A stretch of 56,035 nucleotides of DNA from Arenibacter nanhaiticus (GCF_900141935.1 NZ_FQYX01000025.1:1-56035), one strand, 5' to 3'. Numbered from the stretch's first letter, positions 1-7,465 are shown. Made by a program: numbers and translations. Notes: generated by a model from the letters alone, not told the origin.

Positions 1-92
1 CAGGGCACAGTTCAGAGGGGTGAAAAATGTAGAATTCTTCCTTTATAGATTAACCACAATTTTTGCATAAACACAACAATTGGTCATGATCC
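1..92. repeat. IS-tail direct repeat, copy 1
   Basis: These 92 bases are identical to 16611-16702. They cover the end of an ISL3-type transposase, about 20 nt of untranslated sequence, and a terminal ACAATTGGTCATGATCC that looks like an IS end. The match stops at 93, where the two copies diverge. The window begins exactly where this repeat can first be read, which suggests an assembly break at the repeat. Confidence 0.8.
2..70 (+). pseudogene. ISL3-type transposase, C-terminal tail only
   Basis: The reading frame entering from the window edge encodes the last 22 residues of a transposase (FRAQFRGVKNVEFFLYRL region) and stops at 68-70. The same tail is in a second copy at 16611-16680. The family call rests on resemblance to ISL3-type transposase C-termini, in which a conserved AE..N.K.K...R...G..N...F motif precedes the stop. 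Nothing upstream is visible, so it is either cut by the window edge or a remnant. Confidence 0.6.
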
Positions 93-327
93 ATTATAGG
101 TTGATAAAGGATGAGGTAAAGAAACGTTTAGGAAACAACACCAAACCATCTTACCAAATTAATAAAATAAAAAAATTGATGCCTTTAGTTGAAACCCCTG
201 GAGGGCGAAAGTTGGAAAGTATAATAACTTTGAAAGGTAAATTAAAAGAATAAAGGGGCTTATGTAAGAGGTCGAAAAACCTCGAATGTAGAATTTATTA
301 TTTAATCCCTTGTTGATTATTTTAAGA

Positions 328-348
328 TGGTTGGCAAATGGTTGGCAA
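328..348. repeat. Pair of 10-bp direct repeats, 11-bp period, outside the left att
   Basis: TGGTTGGCAA occurs twice with a single A between. The layout (10-mer, A, 10-mer, then terminator, then tRNA 3' repeat) is the same as at the element's right end (16790-16810), but the 10-mer differs. The best explanation is integrase arm sites of another element of the same family lying to the left. This is inference from architecture only. Confidence 0.5.
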
Positions 349-361
349 GACGGAGAAAAAG

Positions 362-400
362 AAAACCGTAACACCTTAATAATAAAGATGTTACGGTTTT
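362..400 (-). terminator. Rho-independent terminator next to the tRNA-Leu fragment
   Basis: An 11-bp perfect stem (AAAACCGTAAC / GTTACGGTTTT) with a loop of about 17 nt is followed on the minus strand by a T-rich run. It lies just 3' of the duplicated tRNA-Leu 3' end, where the terminator of an intact tRNA gene would sit. Confidence 0.6.
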
Positions 401-405
401 TATAA

Positions 406-456
406 GTACTCGAGGTGGGAATCGAACCCACACTCCAAAGGAACTGGATTTTGAAT
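406..456. repeat. attL: duplicated 3' part of tRNA-Leu
   Basis: A 51-bp direct repeat identical to 16852-16902, spanning the 3' part of a tRNA-Leu(CAA) gene from the discriminator side through the anticodon stem. The match ends at 457, where this copy reads TTCTCG instead of the real tRNA sequence. A tRNA 3'-end duplication with an integrase gene 160 bp inside is the classic footprint of tRNA-directed site-specific integration. Confidence 0.9.
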
Positions 457-473
457 TCTCGATTGTCTGGTCT

Positions 474-556
474 TATATGGCTCTAAATGGCTTATAAACA
501 GGTTGTTAGTGTTTTTTTGAAGAGCCATATAAAACCATATAAAACCAAGAAAAACC
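474..556. repeat. 10-bp-period CCATATAAAA repeats upstream of the integrase
   Basis: At 525-554 CCATATAAAA, CCATATAAAA and CCAAGAAAAA follow each other at exact 10-bp period. At about 474-500 related units run in the opposite orientation (TTATATGGCT, CTAAATGGCT). The same unit recurs at 4948-4980 upstream of the relaxase. Helical-period repeats between an att site and an integrase gene suggest cooperative protein binding, for example integrase arms, an excisionase or a repressor. Confidence 0.6.
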
Positions 557-562
557 ATCATT

Positions 563-583
563 TGTTGTACCTATGTTGTACCT
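563..583. repeat. Tandem TGTTGTACCT pair, inner left end of the element
   Basis: TGTTGTACCT is repeated with a one-base A spacer (11-bp period). An identical pair in the same orientation is at 16790-16810 inside the right end. Matching sites at both ends, each near an att repeat, are what arm-type integrase binding sites look like. The pair also lies just upstream of the integrase -7 box and could serve autoregulation. Confidence 0.65.
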
Positions 584-591
584 AGAATTCG

Positions 592-599
592 TATATTTA
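592..599 (+). promoter_or_regulatory. Possible -7 box of the integrase promoter
   Basis: TATATTTA matches the Bacteroidota -7 consensus TAnnTTTG in 7 of 8 positions, and the ATG at 616 lies 16 nt downstream. The TGTTGTACCT pair overlaps the expected -33 region. Confidence 0.4.
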
Positions 600-615
600 A
601 TACAAACTAGTGGTT

Positions 616-1830
616 ATGGGGTCAAGTATAAAGATAACGCTTCGGAAAAAAGCAAACAAACAAGGTCATTTCCCCTTAGCTGTTCGAATCACCAAGGACA
701 GGAAAACCAACTATTTGTATATTGGACATTATATCGACGCTAAATATTGGGATAAAGAAAAACTAGAGGTAAGGAAATCCCATCCAAATTCTCAACGCCT
801 AAATAACTTGCTCGTACAAAAGTTGGCTGAAGCCAATCAAACTAGAATAGACCTTCAAACACGGAAAAATGATATTTCGTCTAAGCAAATAAAAAAGGAG
901 ATCGCAAATCCTCTTTCCAAAACTAGCTTTAAGGAAATTGCTGACCAATATCTAGAAGGGTTGGAAAAAACAAATAAACTTCAACGTTTATCATCTGATA
1001 AAGCTCGAATTGGTCATTTTATCAGGTTTGTTAACAATGAAGAATTAAGCTTTCAGGAAATTGATGAGACCTTGTTGCGCCGCTTTTCTCTTTATTTGAA
1101 ATCAACTAGAAATCTATCCCAACGTTCGGTGGTTAACAATTTAATTGTTTTAAGAACCCTTTTCAACAAAGCTATACGATTAGGAATTGTGGACCAAAAA
1201 CAATATCCCTTTGGGGCCCACAAAATATCTTTAAAATTTCCGGAAACAAAAAAAGTAGGATTGAATATAGAGGAAATACAGTCTCTTGAGGCATTGGATG
1301 ATTTATCTAAGCAGGAATTTAATGCCCGAAGTATTTGGCTCTTTAGTTTTTATCTTGCAGGAATGCGAGTCGGTGATGTTCTACAGATAAAATGGAATAA
1401 TATTTATGATGGTCGGTTACACTATCGTATGGGAAAGAATAATAAGCGGTTGTCATTTAAATTACCCGATAAAATAAACGGGATACTTAAGGTTTATGAA
1501 AAGGACAAGCGATTTGATGATGATTTTGTTTTTCCTGAAATGAAAACGGCCAATCTGAAAAATCCCAAGGATTACTTTAAAAAATTGAAAAACGGGAATA
1601 GAAAGGTTAATAAATACCTAGGCAAAATTGCAGAAAAAGCGGGGATAACAAAAAAGCTTACCATGCATATAGCTCGTCATAGTTTCGGTAATATAGCAGG
1701 TGATAAAATACCTATTCAGATGTTGCAAAAACTTTATCGGCATTCCTCGGTGACCACCACCATAAATTACCAGGCAAATTTTATGCATAGGGACACAGAT
1801 AATGCTTTGGAGAAGGTCATTAATTTTTAA
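616..1830 (+). CDS. Tyrosine recombinase / phage-type integrase
   Basis: Site-specific recombinase that would insert and excise the element at tRNA-Leu. The protein is 404 aa from ATG 616; a GTG at 610 in the same frame would add two residues, but the ATG fits the promoter better. The N-terminal ~100 residues form the arm-binding domain common in Bacteroidota integrases (IKITLRKKANKQG start), followed by a SAM-like core-binding domain at about 100-200 and the catalytic domain. Catalytic residues visible are Arg251 (GMRVGD), His351-x-x-Arg354 (HIARH), His376 (YRHSS) and nucleophile Tyr385 (TINY). All are present, so the enzyme looks active. It lies 160 bp inside attL, the standard position for a tRNA-targeting integrase. 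Confidence 0.92.
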   Translation: MGSSIKITLRKKANKQGHFPLAVRITKDRKTNYLYIGHYIDAKYWDKEKLEVRKSHPNSQRLNNLLVQKLAEANQTRIDLQTRKNDISSKQIKKEIANPLSKTSFKEIADQYLEGLEKTNKLQRLSSDKARIGHFIRFVNNEELSFQEIDETLLRRFSLYLKSTRNLSQRSVVNNLIVLRTLFNKAIRLGIVDQKQYPFGAHKISLKFPETKKVGLNIEEIQSLEALDDLSKQEFNARSIWLFSFYLAGMRVGDVLQIKWNNIYDGRLHYRMGKNNKRLSFKLPDKINGILKVYEKDKRFDDDFVFPEMKTANLKNPKDYFKKLKNGNRKVNKYLGKIAEKAGITKKLTMHIARHSFGNIAGDKIPIQMLQKLYRHSSVTTTINYQANFMHRDTDNALEKVINF

Positions 1831-1930
1831 TTCCCTCCCGATGGCTATAGAGAAAAATATCTAACCAAGGTCATATCCAAATAATTATAGAACATTAATT
1901 GTATCTTTACAGTGAGTAAATAAAATTACA

Positions 1931-2167
1931 ATGGACTTACAGGCGGATTTAAAATGGATACACAAAGAGCTCGATAAAGTAAAAGACCCTATATTTATCG
2001 AAGCAATAAAGAATATGCTGAAATACAATAAGAAAGTATCATCGGAGCGTATCAGTATCGAACAGTATAATCAGGAAATTGACACATCCATTGCTCAAAT
2101 AGAAAGCGGACAGACGTACACTCACCAACAAATGGAAGAGCGCATTAAAAAATGGGGAAAACAATAA
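1931..2167 (+). CDS. Antitoxin of a ParE/RelE-type toxin-antitoxin pair
   Basis: Small charged protein of 78 aa whose C-terminus (EERIKKWGKQ) overlaps the next gene by 16 bp. The overlap, the size and the downstream RelE/ParE-like protein make it the antitoxin. The sequence resembles short Bacteroidota antitoxins that have no clear DNA-binding fold at the N-terminus. It would bind and neutralise the toxin and probably repress the pair. On a mobile element such pairs stabilise inheritance. The function call is by position and pairing more than by sequence motif. Confidence 0.7.
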   Translation: MDLQADLKWIHKELDKVKDPIFIEAIKNMLKYNKKVSSERISIEQYNQEIDTSIAQIESGQTYTHQQMEERIKKWGKQ

Positions 2168-2454
2168 TCTGGACCCATCAGGCAGATGCAGAGCTCAATG
2201 AAGCCTTTTTGGACTTATTGGAGCAATCCGAGTCGCTTGAAACCACCACTAAGATCATCACTGAAATTTATGAATCGGCTGCGATATTAGCGACCAATCC
2301 AGAGATATATAAGTTGGATATCCTCAAGGAAAACAATAATGGGAATATCAGGGCATACGAAAAACACACCTATAGAATATCCTATTTGGTGGAGGAGGAG
2401 GCCGTATATATTATCCGTGTACGCTACGCAAGAAAGGAACCACTTGGATATTAA
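2152..2454 (+). CDS. Type II toxin, RelE/ParE superfamily
   Basis: A 100-aa protein with the RelE/ParE pattern: IIWTHQADAELNEAF at the N-terminus, a central helical hairpin, then YRISYLVEEEAVYIIRVRYARKEP, where the final beta strands and the basic R.R.AR.EP tail form the family signature. Family members either cut ribosome-bound mRNA (RelE) or poison gyrase (ParE); the sequence alone does not decide which. It overlaps the antitoxin by 16 bp, implying translational coupling. The next gene, the relaxase, is convergent and ends 6 bp away. Confidence 0.8.
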   Translation: MGKTIIWTHQADAELNEAFLDLLEQSESLETTTKIITEIYESAAILATNPEIYKLDILKENNNGNIRAYEKHTYRISYLVEEEAVYIIRVRYARKEPLGY

Positions 2455-2460
2455 GAATTC

Positions 2461-4773
2461 CTAAGGCCCAAAATTTAGGCCGCCCCAACTTTCTAAAAAC
2501 CAATTCTCTTTGTATTTGGAATAATCCGTAAGCTCGTCTTTAAACCCGTTATAGGCTTCCTCCTCTTGAGAGGTGGTAGGGCCCATGAGCGTTTCCAGGG
2601 CGTTCCATCCTGCTCGGAGTGTGTTGGCCTGTGCCAGACGCTCCCGCTCATTGGCAACGGTCACCAAGGCCTCCTTGAATCCGTTTGCCATATGGTGCTC
2701 TACGAGTTCCAGTGGCAAATTGGGGGTTATCCTGTCCAACACGTAACTATATGCCGCTTGTTTATAAAGTCCGCATTCCATTAAATGCCCCATCCAAAGG
2801 CTTTTTAAATTGTCCTGTCCTTTGGCTATTATGTGATTTAGGCTGACAGGTTGCCTGGCCATGACACTAGGAAGCTCAGGGGACGATAGTAGGTAGTCCT
2901 GCATTTTCGTTGAAAGGGCGACCGTTACTTTATATTTGGAATAAAGAGAACCTACCCAGAGTTTTCCTCCCTGCTCTTCAAAATAAAAGCCCCTGGCGTT
3001 GAAAAAGGCGATATAGTCCCTTGGGGATTTCTCAAAGGGCGCCTGCATCCGTTCGGCATACCCATGGTAGGCTTTTAGGGCCAAGGTATCATACCGCTCC
3101 CTAAAGGTTGGTACCATAGCATTATAGAGTTTTGGGAATACCATGGGCAAAAATAGGGCGGTGGGCCCCGGCTTTATCTCTTTGGCGGATTTGCCGTGCA
3201 GCAGCCCTTCCAATAGCTTTTCGTTTTCACGTGCAAAACCAGGAGGTACATACGGGTTTACGCTTGTCTGTAATAAATAACTGCCCAGATCCACTGGTAC
3301 TTGGTGGAGCTTGGAATTCGCATAGGTCAGGGTGCCCTCATTGTATCGTGCGCCCAGACTTTGGACAAGCGCACCAAGGACCTCCCTTTGGTCCAACGTA
3401 CTAGTGAACAGCCGATCCCTGGCCCGTTGAATAAGGTCGGCCTTCTTTTGCAATTCCTGCTTTTCCTTATTCATGGCGGAGGTATATAGCTTCTCACTAA
3501 AAGGATAGTAGTGGGAGGTGATTACCTTCCACAAGGTCCGGTTATCGGTATGTAAGTGTTTCTTAAGGAAGAGAAAGCGCTCCGATTTCATCATTTCCCT
3601 AACCAGAACATCTAAAGGAGTTTTAAGGATATGCTCGGAGAACAGGGGTTTGTATCGCAAATCTCGATAGGTCTTTTGGAAGGCTTCCCTCAAGCAACGT
3701 TGGAACTCCAGTTCCAATTGGCTGCTATCCATGTACATTTGGGTGTGTTCGGCTTGGAACAACTCGGGGTTCTCTTGGATGCTTAGACCCCTCCCAATCT
3801 CGTCGCTGCGTAGCACATAACCCGTTTTATCATGGATGGTGAAATCAACCACCTGTCCCTGATCGTTGTAGTTTAGCCTACAATCGAGCTTTTGATGGGA
3901 GTCTAGGATGTCTGGCAGGTGATCGGGACGGAGGGTCCTAAATAGTTTATAGGTAGTTTTTATTTGTTTTTCCAAACGCTTTTTTACCATGGGCAAGAGG
4001 GCCGATTGCCGATTGTGCTCAAAAACTTGTTGGAGTTTGGGACCGGAGAACTGGGGGTGTACGGTATAGCCGCCAATAAACCGGGATCGGTACCCTTCCT
4101 TGGTCGCAATCCCATAAGCTACTCCTACCCTACTCGAACGATCTACCACCTTCAGTTCGATATGGTATTCTTTGAGGAGTTTGGCAAGTTCGTCAAAGCT
4201 TCGCACCTTATGTTTTTGCAGGGTGTTGTTCAGGATGTCCTGCATATAGTATCGGACCCCGTTGCTTTCCTTGTGGTTAAACTGGGGCATTTCCAGTTTA
4301 GGAAGCTCCCGGACCGATCTTTTTTCTGGGGAGGGGGAAAGTCCAAACTGTTTCTCTAGGTACTTCTGGGCGGCCATACTCCTTCTATAGTCAAAGGAAA
4401 GGTTGATCTGGCTGCAGTCTTCCCTAATGGTACTAGAGACGATGTGCACGTGTTCGTGCTCGGTATCGTGATGTCGTACCACAATAAAAGGCTGCTCCCC
4501 ATAGCCCATATACTCCATATAGGCTTTTGCCAGGGCCAAGAATTTAGTATCGTCCAGATGTTCACCTCGGGGAAGGTTCAGGGTGGCATGTACGTAGCGC
4601 TTTTCAGAGGCATGGCGGAAGCCCAAAAAGACAAGTACCTGTTCGAAGACCTTGAGGTTTGTATCCGTATCGGAATAGGTATTGTGGAAGCCGAGAATGG
4701 TCGATTCCGGTTTCCCCAGTACGTATTTCAGTACGCCTTGCACTTTGTTACGGTATAGGAGTCGTGCGATCAT
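2461..4773 (-). CDS. Relaxase / mobilization nuclease
   Basis: Nicks the origin of transfer and pilots the strand during conjugative mobilization. The protein has 770 aa. Residues 1 to about 200 carry the relaxase domain, opening with the MIARLLYRNKVQGVLKYVLGK pattern typical of Bacteroidota mobilization proteins and holding the metal-binding triad His106-x-His108-x-His110 (HEHVH). Tyr residues near the N-terminus (Tyr7, Tyr17) are nicking candidates. The remaining ~550 residues are helical, matching no domain I can name, and probably hold a non-catalytic DNA-binding or signal region. It sits alone, with oriT-like hairpins 60 to 110 bp upstream of its start. No MobA/MobC-type accessory gene is visible. 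Confidence 0.88.
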   Translation of the reverse strand: MIARLLYRNKVQGVLKYVLGKPESTILGFHNTYSDTDTNLKVFEQVLVFLGFRHASEKRYVHATLNLPRGEHLDDTKFLALAKAYMEYMGYGEQPFIVVRHHDTEHEHVHIVSSTIREDCSQINLSFDYRRSMAAQKYLEKQFGLSPSPEKRSVRELPKLEMPQFNHKESNGVRYYMQDILNNTLQKHKVRSFDELAKLLKEYHIELKVVDRSSRVGVAYGIATKEGYRSRFIGGYTVHPQFSGPKLQQVFEHNRQSALLPMVKKRLEKQIKTTYKLFRTLRPDHLPDILDSHQKLDCRLNYNDQGQVVDFTIHDKTGYVLRSDEIGRGLSIQENPELFQAEHTQMYMDSSQLELEFQRCLREAFQKTYRDLRYKPLFSEHILKTPLDVLVREMMKSERFLFLKKHLHTDNRTLWKVITSHYYPFSEKLYTSAMNKEKQELQKKADLIQRARDRLFTSTLDQREVLGALVQSLGARYNEGTLTYANSKLHQVPVDLGSYLLQTSVNPYVPPGFARENEKLLEGLLHGKSAKEIKPGPTALFLPMVFPKLYNAMVPTFRERYDTLALKAYHGYAERMQAPFEKSPRDYIAFFNARGFYFEEQGGKLWVGSLYSKYKVTVALSTKMQDYLLSSPELPSVMARQPVSLNHIIAKGQDNLKSLWMGHLMECGLYKQAAYSYVLDRITPNLPLELVEHHMANGFKEALVTVANERERLAQANTLRAGWNALETLMGPTTSQEEEAYNGFKDELTDYSKYKENWFLESWGGLNFGP

Positions 4774-4815
4774 GATCTTTTTGTTGATTATTATTCCCGA
4801 GGGCAGCTTTTCACT

Positions 4816-4877
4816 TCGCTAGAAGTAGGAGTTTTGCGTAGCGCAAAACATAACTTGCTATCCGTTAAAAACGGATA
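4816..4877. other. Candidate oriT: three consecutive hairpins
   Basis: Three inverted repeats follow one another upstream of the relaxase start: ACTTC/GAAGT near 4812-4825, GTTTTGCG-TAG-CGCAAAAC at 4831-4849, and TATCCGTT-AAA-AACGGATA at 4859-4877. The last two are perfect 8-3-8 repeats 9 bp apart. CTTGCTATCC at 4854-4863 resembles the TATCC core of IncP-type nick regions. Position and structure suggest the origin of transfer; the nick site is not proven. Confidence 0.5.
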
Positions 4878-4947
4878 ATCCTATATAAATATAATACATT
4901 AAAAAACCAACTTAAAAGACTTATTTATAGTATTTTACGCCTCAAAA

Positions 4948-4980
4948 CCATATGAAGCCATATGAGACCATATAAGACCA
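4948..4980. repeat. 10-bp-period CCATATGAGA repeats upstream of the relaxase
   Basis: CCATATGAAG, CCATATGAGA and CCATATAAGA follow each other at exact 10-bp period and end in CCA. An inverted relative (TTTAATATGGTTTTA) lies at about 4988-5003. The unit is the one found beside the integrase at 525-554, so one element-encoded protein may act at both places. Confidence 0.6.
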
Positions 4981-5379
4981 GCCCTGGTTTAATATGGTTT
5001 TATATTTTATTCGAAAAGATGGTGGGAAAAGGGTTAAATAGGTCGATTACATAGCGAGGGAGAAAAAGGGCAAGGGGTTTTTCGCTCCTTGTGCTTTGGT
5101 GCGGGGCCGAGGCTGTCGGGCAAGACTGATGGAGAAATCCTCCCCTAGCGGATGGGTAAAATGTGGGTAGGGAAAAGAATAGGCTCGGAAGGTAGGTCCG
5201 ATGGCCGCAGGGGCATGGTAAATATTATAAGTTTAATTACTACCTTCTGGGTAAGCAGGCTCTATCAAAAAAAAAAGATTTGAGCTTTCAAAAGTTTTAA
5301 AGGGAATCCTTAGATCCATCCGAAATTGCCTATTAATCTAAGCGGGAGCTAAAATAAATCCTACTATCATTACTCGTTT

Positions 5380-5616
5380 CTATAATGACATAATATACCT
5401 ATACAATTCATAAGCACTCCATAAAATTATTATAATTGCGAATATTCTAGCAAAAAAAAACCTTATATCATAATAATGATCGCTCGTCTCCTTACTAATA
5501 TAATGGTCTTTTTCTTCAATTTTTCCCGATTTTTTTGTGCATTCCAGTAACCTATTGGAAAAATATATAAATATTGAACAAATAATTATCATTAATATAT
5601 ACTTAAGATAGCTCAT
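5380..5616 (-). CDS. Small two-helix membrane protein, probable immunity to orphan toxin 2
   Basis: 78 aa, unrecognised. Two hydrophobic stretches (residues about 4-22 and 52-73) flank a charged middle with many Lys, Glu and His. The gene starts 14 nt after the stop of the orphan Rhs tip at 5631 on the same strand, which is the position of an immunity gene in a polymorphic toxin module. A membrane immunity protein would fit a toxin acting at or in the inner membrane. The region is very AT-rich compared with the rhs core. Function is inferred from position only. Confidence 0.55.
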   Translation of the reverse strand: MSYLKYILMIIICSIFIYFSNRLLECTKKSGKIEEKDHYISKETSDHYYDIRFFFARIFAIIIILWSAYELYRYIMSL

Positions 5617-5630
5617 TTTGACAACAATTT

Positions 5631-6593
5631 TCAGTTATTAATAAATTTTTCAATCAAGTTTATCTTCAAACTTTTATTTTGAAGAAGTATTTGAGTTGAT
5701 AATGTAGATCCAGGGATTCTTTTTATTAAAATATCCGTGCCTAAGTCAACCCCAAAAGCCCCAATTGTAATCCCACCTTTCGACCAATTGGCGTTTGCTG
5801 CTGATTCTAATATAGAACCCGAAAATGAGACTCCGCTTCCAATCCCTGCAATTGGAACCCCAAATCCGGCACCAGCACCTGTCAACGTTAATCCATAGCC
5901 TGCTACGGCCATACCGTCCCCGACATTCTGTAACATTATTTCAATTTCTGAACCGTTGACCCGGAGGGTCGTACCCCAATCGATCGAGGTATCGCTTACC
6001 CGAAAAGTATATTCTACATTGGCCGTACCCGTCCTAAAGACAGATCCACCATCCGGCCCTGCTACAGTTCCCGTCCAATCCAAATAATCTCCTTCCGCAT
6101 AAACCCTTGGTATCGGTCTTGAATTTGAAACGACAGCCCCAGAATTTATCGTATTGTTCGGCTGGACGATCGCCCTCTCCTTTCCATTAAAAAAATCCAA
6201 TCCGGCCTTATTGGCTTTGAAACCACTGGAAATACCATTGGCCAAACCTCCGGTAACTCCCCCGATCACACCAGCAGTAAGCCCAGATCCCAGACCCTCA
6301 CCAAAATTGGCACCGTTCATCCAGGACGTGCCCGTACTTCCAACAAAACCGCCAGCAAAGCCCCCTGCGGAACCTGAGGCGGCACCGCCCCAAAAGCCCA
6401 TGGATGCCGACATTCCGCTGCTGAAAAACCCGCCCCCGGCACCTACCATCCCGGCCACGGCTCCTATCAGTCCGCCCCCGACAATGGTACCGAAGTTCGT
6501 CCCGGGCTTCACCGCTTGGGCCACTGCACCGATGACCGCTCCTGCAATTACCGCAAACCAAAAGAACTCCCCATTTGCATCAGTGTACTTCAA
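5631..6593 (-). CDS. Orphan Rhs C-terminal tip 2, activity unknown
   Basis: The frame opens directly after a stop and begins mid-core with (SP)LKYTDANGE, the sequence that ends an Rhs core; TTG at 6593 is the only start-like codon near. The N-terminal ~125 residues are Gly/Ala-rich and hydrophobic and nearly identical to orphan tip 1, except for a missing VGSV/VA segment. After about residue 125 the two diverge completely. The unique part (about 125-320) has a beta-rich segment, then a small-residue hydrophobic stretch (YGLTLTGAGAGFGVPIAGIGSGV region, about residues 235-260) that could insert in a membrane. There is no signal peptide and no Rhs shell. This is a reserve tip that would gain activity only by recombination into the full rhs gene. 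I do not recognise the toxin fold. Confidence 0.6.
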   Translation of the reverse strand: MKYTDANGEFFWFAVIAGAVIGAVAQAVKPGTNFGTIVGGGLIGAVAGMVGAGGGFFSSGMSASMGFWGGAASGSAGGFAGGFVGSTGTSWMNGANFGEGLGSGLTAGVIGGVTGGLANGISSGFKANKAGLDFFNGKERAIVQPNNTINSGAVVSNSRPIPRVYAEGDYLDWTGTVAGPDGGSVFRTGTANVEYTFRVSDTSIDWGTTLRVNGSEIEIMLQNVGDGMAVAGYGLTLTGAGAGFGVPIAGIGSGVSFSGSILESAANANWSKGGITIGAFGVDLGTDILIKRIPGSTLSTQILLQNKSLKINLIEKFINN

Positions 6594-6827
6594 CGGACTG
6601 TTCCATGCCTAGCCTTATTGATCAACGTCCCGGTATTTTCGCCAGCGCACCATCCCGCCTATTTTTGCAAACGCACACCGTGCGTTTACAAAAAGTAGCG
6701 TGCACAAAATTGTCCGGCATCAAGAACCGGTGTAGCATGGGGGCCCTTTCGGCTTCGCCCAGGGCAGGCTCCAAGCCACCCGTTCCCGCCTTCGCTGCGG
6801 ACAGGTGGGCATGTGAATGAGGTGGAC
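6594..6827 (-). pseudogene. Dead fragment of rhs core preceding orphan tip 2
   Basis: Read on the minus strand, about 6703-6743 still encodes MLHRFLMPDNFV, the Rhs core motif found at about residue 1776 of the full gene. Then the frame runs into a hairpin sequence and a stop instead of continuing QDPYNTLNYNRY. Upstream, core sequence is interrupted by a CCTGCC-type repeat (6744-6768). The block 6594-6799 equals 8441-8646 with about one mismatch, so it was duplicated recently. From about 6828 to 6929 I see nothing. Confidence 0.65.
6662..6694. repeat. 15-3-15 hairpin at the core/tip border, copy 2
   Basis: TTTTTGCAAACGCAC, ACC, GTGCGTTTACAAAAA form an inverted repeat with one mismatch. The identical sequence is at 8509-8541. 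It sits where the dead rhs core stops matching the live gene. It could be a terminator-like hairpin (T-run on both strands), a remnant of a small mobile repeat, or a recombination hot spot for tips. Confidence 0.7.
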
Positions 6828-6929
6828 TTCAAAGAGTGTACCACCATGCTATTTCAAAGAACTCTTCTTTGTCCCGAATCTTGCCGTCCTACAAATAAGA
6901 ACACTAACACTACCGAAGCAAAAATTCTT

Positions 6930-7463
6930 CTAAGTAATCCAAATATCAAAAACTGAAATTATTGTCCAGGAACCATAGACCTTTTTAAGAAAGTAAGTGC
7001 TTCCGGATCCACTTCCTTTGTTATTAATCCAGATTTCTGAAACGATACAATGTTCTTTTTTAATGTCGAATATGGGCTCACTGACCATGAGAATTTGCTG
7101 TCTTTTATCATTTTTTTTTAATAACATTTCAATATCTTGTTTTTCAAGGCAGCTTTTTGAGATTAGAATATTTAATAAGTAGTCACGATTAAAGGAGAAA
7201 TTGGACATCCAACTTCCTTCTTTACTTTTTTTGGAAGAGGTCTCCAGTTCCTCTAGTATGCAACTAGGGACTTCAAGCCCTGTTTGAGAATTAAAATCGG
7301 AACTATCAAAAAAAGTCTTTACTCTATCACATCCCACATAAAATTTTGAATTGCTGATGTTCATTTCAAGTATTTTATCTAAAATCTGTTTTTCCGTTGA
7401 GACCTGGGACAAACAAATATTTGAAAACAAGAAAATTATCAATGTAAAGCTAAAATTATTCAT
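6930..7463 (-). CDS. Exported protein, probable immunity to the metallopeptidase tip
   Basis: 177 aa, no family recognised. Residues 1-19 form a signal peptide (NFSFTLIIFLFSNICLSQ), so the protein should act in the periplasm. Four or more Cys occur in the mature part (GCDRV, PSCIL, KSCLE, EHCIV), possibly disulfide-bonded. It starts 2 nt after the stop of the HExxH orphan tip at 7466, the tight spacing usual for toxin and immunity genes. A periplasmic immunity protein implies the toxin attacks a periplasmic or envelope target. The region is AT-rich. Role inferred from position and export signal. Confidence 0.6.
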   Translation of the reverse strand: MNNFSFTLIIFLFSNICLSQVSTEKQILDKILEMNISNSKFYVGCDRVKTFFDSSDFNSQTGLEVPSCILEELETSSKKSKEGSWMSNFSFNRDYLLNILISKSCLEKQDIEMLLKKNDKRQQILMVSEPIFDIKKEHCIVSEIWINNKGSGSGSTYFLKKVYGSWTIISVFDIWIT

Positions 7464-7465
7464 AA

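Larger units (their letters stand above)
4774..5379. other. Non-coding region between relaxase and orphan module 2
   Basis: About 600 bp with no credible gene. It holds the oriT-like hairpins near the relaxase, the CCATATGA/GA repeats at 4948-4980, and a GC-richer stretch (about 5040-5220) with CAAGG/CCTTG and other short inverted repeats but no reading frame. It separates the mobilization part of the element from the toxin cargo. Confidence 0.6.

Noticed and set aside
159-431. 90-codon minus-strand frame across attL
   Set aside because: Runs through the terminator hairpin and the tRNA-derived repeat; not a gene.
6154-6612. Proline-rich plus-strand frames opposite the orphan tips (also 8133-8459)
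   Set aside because: They are the reverse reading of Gly/Ala-rich tip linkers, which gives long Pro/Ala frames by composition.
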